This document shows, one piece after another, positions 24,201-36,200 of a DNA stretch of 64,000 nt (its first letter is position 1; each line of letters opens with the position of its first letter). The translations under genes were made by a program, and so were the position numbers. The notes beneath the pieces were generated by a model. The model searched no databases. It was not told the DNA's origin and worked only from the letters and a program-made list of their open reading frames with translations. This DNA comes from Lytechinus variegatus (taxonomy: Eukaryota > Echinodermata > Echinoidea > Temnopleuroida > Toxopneustidae), in contig NC_054748.1 of the NCBI RefSeq assembly GCF_018143015.1, forward strand, positions 12,700,967-12,764,966, read 5' to 3'.

Positions 24201-27200
24201 AAAGTTAAAATATTCCATATAGATATTAAATTAAAGGCAAATTATTGTATGTCAACATGACCAGACAATATTCCTCTTCCAGTATGACATGAAATTTTTA
24301 TGTGAACAGTCATGCATGGGTGGTTAAATGCTTTAAACAATAGCAATGTCAGTAAAAAGAAATTGCAAGAAATGGACCATTCAAATGCTAATGATCATGG
24401 CCATCCTGTAGGCGTACATTCAGCAATTTCAACATGCGTTTATCATTGAATTGAATGCTTAGGGATGCATCATGAGCTGCATAATGAGATGGATCATTTG
24501 GACACTCACTTTCAAGATGAAGCTTCCCAACCAAGAGCATGCAAAAGCAATAGGAATGTTGCAGTCTGGGCAGCCATTTAGACAAGTGGCTCAATATTTC
24601 CAAGTTTCCCCAACAACAATTTTAAATTTGAACCAGCGGTCTTTGGCTACTAATGAAATAAAAGATTGTCCTAGGAGTGGTCGACTTAGGGCCACCACCC
24701 CTGCAGGAGATAGGAGGATAACGATAATTTTCTTTTGCTTATGCCAAGATACTGAAGTTTGGAATTTTGTTCATTGACTAACTTTGACTTAAAATTCCAG
24801 TGGAATAGTGATGCATCCAAGGTTGATAACTTTCTCTTCATTATTAGAGTGGTATTGACTTTAAGTTTGCTTTTATCGTTTAATGGATATTTATGCCAAA
24901 CAAACTTTCACAACTGAAAGAATGACTGATCGTTTGCTAGCAATTTTCTTTTACTGACATTGCTATTGTAAAATGCCTGTAACCAGCCATGCATGACTGT
25001 TCACATAAAAATGTCATGTCATACTGGAAGAGAAATATTGCCTGGTCATGGTGACATACAATAATTTGCCTTTAATCAAATATCTATACACAACAAAAAA
25101 GTAAGTCCCCCCTAAATCAAACTGCTGTAACTTTTGAACCAAATAATTTTGAGATATGATATTTCATGGGTGGTTTCATACACTCATTAAGCAACTCCAG
25201 GGGAAAAATGAGATTGATTGGTTGAGTCATGCATGAGTAATTAAAGATTGAATTAAAAATGACCATTTTTGAAAGTCACAAGAGTCGTTTTTCAGATTGT
25301 GCAAATACAAAGTTGGGCAAAAATTGTTTTTAGGTGAACTTTATAGTGTTATGCTGTTTTACTATCCATCATTTAACCATTTCAGACCAAATTTTGATAT
25401 CGTATGTTCATGGTTGAGTGAGCACGATGTATTGCAGGGGCCGCGGAAGCGGGGATGGGGGGGGCTGGGGGGCTTCAGCCCCCCCCCCACTTTTTTCCAT
25501 AAGCAAGTACAAAAATGTAATACGATTGTGATTTTTGACATGGTCAGCCCCCCCCACTTTAAAAACTGCTCTGCGGCCCCTGTATTGTGACGTGTCATCA
25601 TAGGGTTTTGGGGGTATTATCTTTTACAGCTTGTTAGATCATGTTAAAATTTGAAAATGTTGATGGCTCCCCCGATTATAGGCCTCCCCCATTTAAAATT
25701 CTGGATCCACCACTGATCTGTCCATACATTCAACTGATCCTGAGAAATTGTTAGGAAAAGAATACATTTATGCAGTATAAAGAGTATTCATTCCTAAATT
25801 TTCGAATGTGCTCGCTCAACCATGAAATGGCTAAAGTTCTGAAAGTGTTTGGTGATAGAAATGATGGATGATAAAAACAACAGCAATTAAAGACACCTTT
25901 CAAACCAAATTTGCCCCCAATATTCACTTTATTACCCTTTAAAATGAGTCTGTGTCATTGAAAATACCAATTTTCCCACTTTGATGCGTGCTCACTCATC
26001 CATAAACAAGCAAATCGATTTCATTTTTGCACAGAATTCTGCCCCTAGGTTGATAAACATTACTGCCAAACGACATTGCTAAAGACAGTCTTGAAAAAAA
26101 GTTCCACCATATTGAATAAGGGGTTTACGTATGCTTAAACATATGCACCCATAATGTACACAAGTCTATGAGAGAGGAAGTCAAAATTTTAACAAATATG
26201 AAATGAGGGTTTGTTTCATGGACGGTTTTTGTTACTTCTGCCAACAGTTATTTAATGAAACTTCGCACATGGCTTCAGAGTAACACTATCCAAAATGTGC
26301 ACACACCAAAATAACCATTCGATTCGGAAGAGAGTGGGGCCAAGGCCTTGAACTTTCTTCTCATTTGCATAATTTTCGAATATTGTGTGCTCACTGATGC
26401 ATTAAACATCGGGATTTTCATGAAAATCAAATCAAATGAACTGTGCAAGGAGTTGTGTGACAGATATCCATAGTTACAAATTGAAGTGTTTCCAATAACG
26501 TAAAAAAGAGCTAATCACATTCCACATGTTCATTCAAGCGTAAATGTTTAAGTTGACACCTTTGAATCATTGAAGCATGTTAATTGGTCATGAACATAAC
26601 AAAAAAGTTGAGAAAAGATCATTTTCAGTTAGAAAAATGAAGCAATACTTGCCTACGATATATTTGAAAATCGCATTTTTTGTTTCCAATAAATGTTCAT
26701 TGAACCGTGAAACGGTGAATATTGTTGGAGATAGTCTTCCCGAAAATAACTGTCATCATATTCTAGCATTTTTTTTTGAAAAAAATGTGTAAAAATCCAA
26801 TTATAGCAAATTTGGACTTGAGTTTATTCAACCGTGAAATTTAGCTTAAAAAGTTGTATCGTCTTTTAGAAAGTACCCTTTTCAAGCCTTCTGACTAGTT
26901 TTCATGATGAGAATGTGGAATTAGTTCCAATACAATAGAATCAAAGTCGTGATATTTTGCTTGTGACTTTTGAAAAGTGACATTTTTGCCTTCTGACGGT
27001 GCTCACTGAAGCATGACGTAAGATACATCCACAACATTTACTCATATGGTAGCTTATAAAATTACCTACACGCTCATGTAAAAATATATCAAAAACTCAC
27101 ATTGGTTCGGAAATTATTGATGTTTGTTTAGGGGGGGACTTACTTTTTTTGTTGTGTATATATGGAATATTTTAACTTTTATAAGTGTCCAAGAACTTTT

Positions 27201-27208
27201 TTTGCTGA

Positions 27209-27240
<32 letters not shown>

Positions 27241-30200
27241 GTTTAAGGCAAATTTCTTTGTATTTTTTCAATGTGTGAAATGTACCTTTCCTTTTGTCTG
27301 TCTCTCACCTTCCCTTTTCATTTATTTATCAAAATATTTTTCTCTTCATTTCATTATCTGCGCCTTTTAACAAAATGATCACAGAAAAAATTATTTCTTG
27401 AAGAAAAATATAATCTTTGACTTCCAGCTTACAATCAACCATAAATGTTGTGAAACATGACCTTAGTCTTTCTTCCAGTAGCTCCTCATTATCCCAGTAT
27501 GCTTCAAGTACTAGTTTTATGTAATGCATCTAGTGTCAATGAATAATTTTATTTAATGTAAACATACAGATTTATGTTAGTGTACTGCATCATAGCATTG
27601 CCCAATTCTTGCATAAAACTTTTGAAATGATCAAACACCATTTTGTGAACCATGGCAGGGTAATCATGTAATCTAAGCTCTGTAGGTATATTGGCAATTG
27701 ACTGCTTGACTGTAATACCAATTGATTATTAGACCAAGTGGTGGTTAGACTAAACAGTAATTAGACCAAATTGATAGTAGACCAAGTTGGTTTAGTAATG
27801 GTTGTTACAGATCATCTGATAATTAGACCATCAGTTTAGTTAGCTATGTATCACATGTTATGGTTGTCTATTTTTACAATCCAAGAATTGGACTCTCTAC
27901 AGCATAATAGACAAAGTGGATCAACAATACAGAGTATAAACAAAACATTTGAATACCCACTCACTAAGAACACCTTTGTTTCCTCTCTTTATCAGTTATC
28001 AGAAACAGGTCAGCAGTTTGGTCACAGCTATGATCTCAATCGTTTAATGGGTGAATCAAGACTGACCACTGTCAAAACAAATTGCTTCTATCTTCCATCT
28101 GAAAAGATTTCTCATCATGATAACAGGTATTTAAATCCTTCTACAAAATGTCAACATTCAAGATTTTGATGAGTGCTGATTTGGTACTATTGAACACAAA
28201 AGTTCCTGACCTTTTAAATTATACAGTGCATCCCAGGAAAAAACGAAACCGAGATTTATTGGTGATTTGCCATAACTTAATCACAAATACAATAGACAAA
28301 TGACATATCATTGTAAAGCTGAGAGTCCCCTCTTTCTTTTGAAATAACTTAGATAATTTAACATTCATGCATGAGTGAACAAAAACAATTTGAAGAAAAG
28401 ATAGCAAAAAGTCATTTGGCAGGGATATAAAAAATTCCAACAAAAAAATCACAGGCCTAAAAAGTTCAATATCAGCTCTTTAATTTGAAAGCTAAATTGC
28501 AGAAAATTTAGAATTAACAACTTAGAACTAAGTGTTTCTTTGATTTTTTTTGCTAGACTTTCACTAATGTTTCAATCATTCTTATATTGTTGTTAAAACC
28601 AACTTTATTCCAGGGTAATATTTCTTTGCTGATGTTTTCTTTTTTCTTTAGTATTAATCCAGCCTATCAGAGATTATTCAGTAAAGTTGAGAGTGAGATT
28701 ACTGAAGGTGGATACAGCCTTACCGCAGATGCTGCTAAATCACAGGTAATTCAAAACAAATCACTTTAAAGCCAATGTTTCATTCTTATAGATGTATAAA
28801 AAGAGTTCGAATCCATTGGGTAGTTCAATAGTTAGAATAATTCACATCAATGAATCTGTACTTCTATATAATTTTGGCTTTCAAGGTACATACACACACA
28901 ATCAGTACTATTTATTTACGCTAATGGAAATCCTCACATCTAATTTAGACTAGGGGTAAACCAAGGTTTAACCCTAATAAGACCGATTCTGCCTGCCCCC
29001 TTGACATTTTTTGCTATCAATATCCTGTGCAAATTTTTTTTACCATGTTTTTCGCTAACCTTTTACTTTGAAGTCTCGGGCAACTTTTGAGACCAAAATT
29101 GCGACCCCGGTACATGGTTCTGAAATTACAAAAAAGAAAGTCCAAAAACATGGAAATACATAAGAAATGGCTGAGAGATGGCCAAGATCAAAAGGGGAGG
29201 TGGGCTGAATAAACCCCCTCCCTAGTCAGAGTCTTCATATGTGTTGAAATAGCCCAATCTATTTAGGGTTAATTTTTAAAATATCACCCAATGTCATTTA
29301 ATCTATTGTGCAGTTGGTCTAATTTTCACTTTACTTATTTACTATTATTTTAAATATTGTGAAATGAAATATTAATTCATATATAGACTAATTGTAAGCA
29401 ATGATAGACCTAGTGAATGTTTGGTATATGAGTATAAATAGGAATAAGATGAAATAGTAAATATGCCAAACGACAAAAGCCTAAGTGGATAGAGACAAAA
29501 TGAGCATAGATTAACTAGAATTAGACCAAGTGGATTGGGACCAAAGTGAACGTAGACCAAAATGGTATAGACCAAATGACCTTTATCTTTGCATTGCTTC
29601 TCATAGGGTGTGACGAATCGCAACATTCTTAGACTAGGTATCCACTCATTAGCTTCGCCCCTGTGGGAAGTCAACTCAATTCAGCAATCTACTGTATCCT
29701 TGTGTAGGTTTCTCCATGCACTCCGAGGGATATTAAGAGTTTCATTAGCTGTATGTGTACTCACTATACCTACACACTTATATCAGGTAAATTGATTTTA
29801 TTAGGTAGGTTTCTATCCCCTATCCATTTTGCAGTTGATTATATGGTGTAGAATCACCACATACTAACCATTTCTACATGCTTTTTAGCACTTGTACAAA
29901 TTTCCATAGACCAAGAATGATATTGAAGTAGTGATATTGTGCAAGTGAATGTGATTCCTGTTTGCCTATATTTTGTTTTGTCTTTGTGATGTTAAAATGA
30001 CAGTGATATCATTGATTCTTCAATTTGAACTTTATCAACCAATTGACTATCTTATGTAGGCCATGGTGCATGGTCATTGTTGCCTCATATACTGTTAAGT
30101 ATATATTTACATGTATAATTCAATTTAATTACTTTTGTAACTGTAAAACTGACCTGTATTTACATTGAATATAATTGTTGACCATGCAGTACACTGTTTA

Positions 30201-33200
30201 CTCAAACAATCCCTTTGTGGTCAATGGCTCACTGCAGGAAGAGTTACAATCAAATGTAACTTGATTTTCAGCCAATGAAACATGCATATAACAAACTTGT
30301 GACCGATTTTTGAGTGCATCTAACCCTTATAAGACCGGGGGAAGGGGGGGGGGCTGATTCAGCCCCCCTTAACACTTTTCGCAATAAATCTGCCACGCAA
30401 AATTTATTAACGCATCGCTCACGGACATATTACTTTGAAATTTTTGAGACCACAATTGCTACCCCAAGGTGCATGGTTCCGAAATTACACAACATTCCTA
30501 AGTGCATTCAGACCCAAAAAAATGTGAATTTGTCTACAAATCCAATGCAAATAGTGTTTTTAGCTAAAATTTATAAATGTGTCATTATTTTTCCTTATGC
30601 TGATTACCGGTAAAATAAATTAATTCTATCTTTGTTACGGTCAAAAGGAAGTCCCTCACAATTTTAATTGAAAAACACAATAAAAAAATAAGAAGCAAAA
30701 AAACAAAGAAGATACATATTAAGAAATATAGAAAGCAATAAAATACATTATAATTTTCAACATCACATTTATTTGAATGTGATATTGACATTTTTTTAAA
30801 GTGCATTAGATCAGATTCCTCTAAAGAGCCTGTGAACCCAAAATTAGCATTGTAGGGGCATTATTTAGTAAATTTGAGCAAACTTTTTATTTTACTTAAT
30901 TAGCATAATCAATAAGCATTGACATTTTTCACAGAATTTGATCATGAAGATTTGTAGATTATTCCATAAGTAAAGCACATGCCAATTTTCATCGCGATCG
31001 TGCGATTGATGGCCGAGATCATATGGGGGGGGGGAGCTGAATCAGCATCCCCCGTGTTTTCTTAGGCGTTGAAATATCCCAGTCTAATAGGGTTAAATGT
31101 GACAGGCCCTTGCTATGCTCAATTAGCCAATTGATGCTTGTAGTTAATGTATTGTCAATTTCTTTTCTGCCATGTCTGTGCCATGTATATATTCATATTG
31201 TTTGATTCACTGAGTTTGTATGTTTTCTCATAAACAGTGGGAAATAAATTAATGGGTTTTTCATTTGCAGGATGAAAGTAAAGTTAGAAGAATAGAGAGA
31301 CTCTGTGATACTGTTATCAGACTTGAATCATTTGCAGGGTCTGATAAAGAGACTAATCCAGTTTACAAAGAATACCATGGTAAGTTTAAAGGGTTTCATT
31401 TTCATAATTTCTGAAAACAAAGTTGTTTTCACAGGCTACCTATTGTCCAATAAAACATAGACAGCAAAAGATTTTATTAAAATTAAGAATAGGCCTCGAA
31501 CAAATGTCAATTTTACCATTTGATTATTTCCTGAAAAAAAAACAATCAAATCATTTGATTGTTTGGTGGGAATCATGTCTTCTAGCCAATAGTTGACCTA
31601 CTTAAGAGCTCCCAGAGTATTGTCATAATTGAAAGTAAAGCTTTTATCCCCCCCCCCTCTTTGATTTCTATTTCAAAAGAAACTATGTGAAATGTGATTA
31701 AAACTTTCTCTTAATTGTTCCAATAAAAGTCTCTCCTAAATCAATGCTTGTATTATGCATCCCTCCAAGTACAACACCCTTGCATATGAATGAATCAGCA
31801 TACAGTCTTGGGTCCAATTTACGTCTAGAGCTGTAAACAACTCATTCGTGAAGTATTCTTTGAGACACCCATGTGGTGGCTTTTTACTTATTGAACATTT
31901 TCATCCATCGCCCACACCATGCCCAGAATACTCCACCTGTGGCACTGCCCTTGATGTTAAAAATATTTTTCATTTAGTACCTCTCAAATTACAATTTTTT
32001 ATCATTTGAACCTATTACTGGGTCTATTTTGGGAAACTAGTCGACAACTAGAATTAGGTGATGGCGCATGTTTGATTGTGTTAGTGGAGGAGGGGCTTGG
32101 CAGATTGCAGATTGCATTGTTTTGAAATATGAAAGAATTCTTGATCCCACCGCTATCTTTCTCTCTCTGTCACACACACATGCAGATAGGGAAGGGTTAA
32201 TTTGTTTTCTGAAGTCTTTCCCATTACCGGTACCTTTCAATAATGGGAATGCACGTGGCTTCTTCTTTGTCTTCCAAACTAAGTTTCATTAGCCATCGAA
32301 TGTCCAATCACATATCTGCTCAAGTCAGCTATTTGTGTGTGTACTTTCTGTTTTAAGCACACAGACATGCAACCATAGTGTTATATACACCTATGCATAC
32401 AACATACATTGTGTATCAATGGCAAGGCCGGAGGGATCAAAATTTTCAAACCTCTTTAAGGTTGGTGTTTAACTGTGAATGTGATACAATCATTCTTCAT
32501 TTTTGACAAATTACATCGATAACATCTTGTTATCTTGTCATTTTGTTACTATTACTTGAGTATTCGAGTTATCCCAAGTGTCTAATCTAAATCTGCCAAA
32601 CATTTGAACAGTGTAGATTTTGCTAATCGATACGTGATTATCAATAGCTATATTCAACAGCTAAAACAAAGCTATTGCAGGACAGACTTCTCCTTCTTAT
32701 CCTGTACTGGCAAAGACTGGAATCCATCAAGATTGGATCAATAGATACCGTAGAATTTTGACATGCACCGAAGAAGAAGTGTAACTGGTTTATTTATAAC
32801 GAAACATGAATAATTCTTCATTGGGGGAAGAGGGATGCACTCTTTTGTCATGCCAAATTGAAAATCATTCAGGAAAATGGCAGTTTATTATTTAGGATAA
32901 AATGCAGTTTGTAATAGTTTCAGTCATTCTTAAAAGTTATATTTACCGGATTACAAGCAATGCTTAGAAACAACCATTCATAGAGGTCATAAGGGTTTTT
33001 TTTAATGGCTTTCTGAGATATTTTGCATTAAACTGTGTTCCTCTTCCCTCCCTATTACATATGGGCTATTCCATGGTTACTCACGTTACATTTGGAGACA
33101 CCTTGACTCATACTTGGAGCTGTAACTCCATTATTATTGATAGGAACTAAACATCTCCTTATCACAACAAAGTACACAGTCTGACTATTCTTTGTATGAA

Positions 33201-36200
33201 AACAAAACTTGGGAAATTTTATTATGCTCCTGGCAAATCTTTGGAAAGTCTCGGTTACTCACGTTACATGATTTGGACATGCATAAAATGAAAAGTCGAC
33301 ATAAGTGAAAAGTCTCCTCTTACGAGGCTTTTATGAAAGTTGATTATATCCATTTCAAAGAATTATATTAGGGAGACAAACTTTTAATTACAAAAATAAA
33401 GAACACACGGTTTTTACTTGGGGTGCAGATAATATGGTTACTCACATTACGGTTACTCATGTTACATTTTGTCCATGTATGGTTAACAACACACATGTCA
33501 TTAAAAATTCAATAATGTGTGTAAAATTCATTGCTAGGAACATCAAAAAGAGATTTTATACCAAAAATTGGAACAATTGAAGCTTTATTAGGGAGTAGGA
33601 GGGAAAAATGTGATTTTGCTTACTAATTATGCATAAATTAGCATAATCGCTTTATACCAATTTGCAAGAAGTCAATCACTGTATAGTATTGTAGATGTCC
33701 AAGACAACCTGCGTGCAAATTTTCGACGTGATCGTGGGGCCAATGGCCGAGATCTCAAGGGGCCCCCCACCCCCCGGGCATATCAACTCCCAAAATACCC
33801 TGGCCTAGAGAGGGTTACAGGTAAGGGCATTCAATGTGTTGTTTGAACACTCTTTAAAGTTTGGTTAATCGAAACCAAGTCTTACTAATGCACTCTCGCA
33901 TTGTGAATACTTCTACTAATATTCAATTTTTTGTGTGATTGTATGACCACTGATATTTTGATGAACAAAGAGTCACATCAAAGAGATGTACCCTCATTTT
34001 GCTTTTAATTAATCAAAAATAACTTCACAACTCACCATGAGACTTAAAACTTGACATACCACAGAAAATGTTACCTAACTGAATAATTTCTACTGATTAC
34101 TCAGATTACATGATGGTTACTCACGTTACAAAGTTACTCACGTTACAGTTTTTCTTCATCATTTTTATAAAAAAATTGTACTTTTTAATGATTTTGATAG
34201 TCATCACTGTGTCAAAGATTGTTTGAAGGAAGAGAATTTAAAATCCCACCAATTAACTATGAAGAATTTTTCTCTCAGAAAACAAATTCATTTTTTTTTG
34301 GTTACTCATGTTACATCACCTGAGCAGGTTGCAATATTCATTTTTAAATGAGTAGGGGAGACCGGGGTTAGTTGGAACATGGGGTAAGTTGAAACATTGT
34401 AATTTTCTTTAACGCCTGTAAAATAAATATATGCAATACTGCCCTCAATTCATTGTTATTATAATAATACAACTTTTGTATTATTAATAACAATAAATTA
34501 AGGGCAGTATTGCATAAATTTATTTTACAGGCATTAAAGAAAATTACAATGTTTCAACTTACCCCATGTTCCAACTAACCCCGGTCTCCCCTACTACAAA
34601 TTTACTTGAAAAGCTGTTGTGTATTTTAAGTAATTTGACTCTTCTAAACTTCAGAAATATATGAAGTGGTATGTTGTTGCAATAACAAAATGGTAATAAG
34701 ACACATTTCATTTTTCAATATTTTTCTTGTATTTTGGTACAGAATGGAAGACACAACTTTTTTTGCAATTTTTTTCCAAAGTATACATATGAAAATAAAC
34801 TTTTTATTTCTTGTTCCTGAAAACTATCATGTATGAAGGACATAAAGTATTTAAAAAATCAAGAAAATATTGAATTTGAATTTTTAAGCTCATGTCCACC
34901 AACCTGTGGAATTGCCCATATGAGCATTTGCTTAGAAAATTATGGGTGAAATTATTGACTTTGTTTTGCAGGTTTATTTCATATTCGTAGACTTCCAAGA
35001 CTCAATTCACTAACCAGTTATCTTCCTGATTCTCTGGATCTGGCATTCAAACTACGTAGGAAGAAACTTACCATCGAGGTGCGTCAAACTTTCTTTCATT
35101 TCTTCCACTCAAAATAAATAATGCAGGAAGGAATCATTGAAACATATACCAGAAAAAAAACAACACAAACATTGAGAGTGGATAGAATTTGTTGTTTGAT
35201 GAAATAGAAGACATTTAAATGTCCCACAATTCTTTCCCCTCTAGTGTTAATTAGTAAGTAGGCAATACACAATGACTATTTTTTCCATGTGAAATCAGCT
35301 GTTTTCTTTCTTTTGTAACATGCATTGATTCATGGATCTAAGTGTGCATAAATTGACATGTGCTTACCTGTACATAGCAATGCCCTTGGCATAATAAAAG
35401 AACAAATTTAGCTCAAACACATGTCCATACATACACACACATAAGTTGAAAGAACATATGAGAGAAAGAAAAGTGTAGAATAGGACTGTAACATTTTGAA
35501 TGTGTTTCAGATACTGGTGTACTGCAAGCAGTGAACATATTGTTCAGGGAGGGGGGGATGAACTATTTTATCATCCCCTTTAGTTTAAGAGTATAATGTT
35601 ATGTTATCCAGACTATGGTTTCATTATTATAGGGAATGTGATATTATTCAGATGCTTTTTATCACTCGGGATAGAATGAGTTTTAATGATTAATACTTAG
35701 TAGATTCACACTGTCTCATAGAGTAAAGTCCAAGAATAGCTGGCCTTGGTCTAAGGCCCAGACCTAAGTCATGTGTGTAAATCCGATGTGAAAAAGCTTT
35801 CTTCAGAGGCTTAGCAACTTCTAACTTTCAGCCTTGACTCCATTCAGAGTAGAGTCATTGGGGGATTTTAAGTTTTTGGGTTAATGCCAGAGCACACATC
35901 AGTAGAAATCTTTAGTCACATGTTATCTTGAATAAACATATATGGTCCAAAACACATTATTGAGGGCTTACTTCTTAATATCCATGGCCACATGTCTACC
36001 ATTGGGTTAGAGAATAAGCTGGCTTACCGGTAACTTACATAATTGTATTGATTGATTTATAATTCTTTTATTTTCATTTTTATTTTCTTTTTCAGAAGCT
36101 TCATCTTCCCCCAGACCTCTCAGAGACTGTCAGTCGATCTCAAGAAGATCCTGCTAAAAAAGCCGCTAGGAATGCCTCAGTTTCAGCATTCAGCTGTTCA

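Larger units (their letters stand above)
24168..27211. mobile_element. Tc1-like transposon remnant, CACTCAGCAAAA termini
   Basis: Left end CACTCAGCAAAAAAAAGTTC; right end is the complement. The inverted repeats are long: 24168-24370 pairs with 24944-25088 plus 27157-27211. The right arm was split by a 2.07-kb insertion. The TA-rich flanks suit a TA target. It holds a truncated transposase (24472-24720). Confidence 0.9.

Noticed and set aside
28226..28560. GTGCATCCCAGGAAAAAACG-type element in ELP4 intron 5
   Set aside because: Looks like the end of a dispersed element, but no second terminus or second copy was found in the window.
28968..31096. TTAACCC at element ends as telomere-like sequence
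   Set aside because: Only one unit per end, always at the border of the same dispersed repeat.
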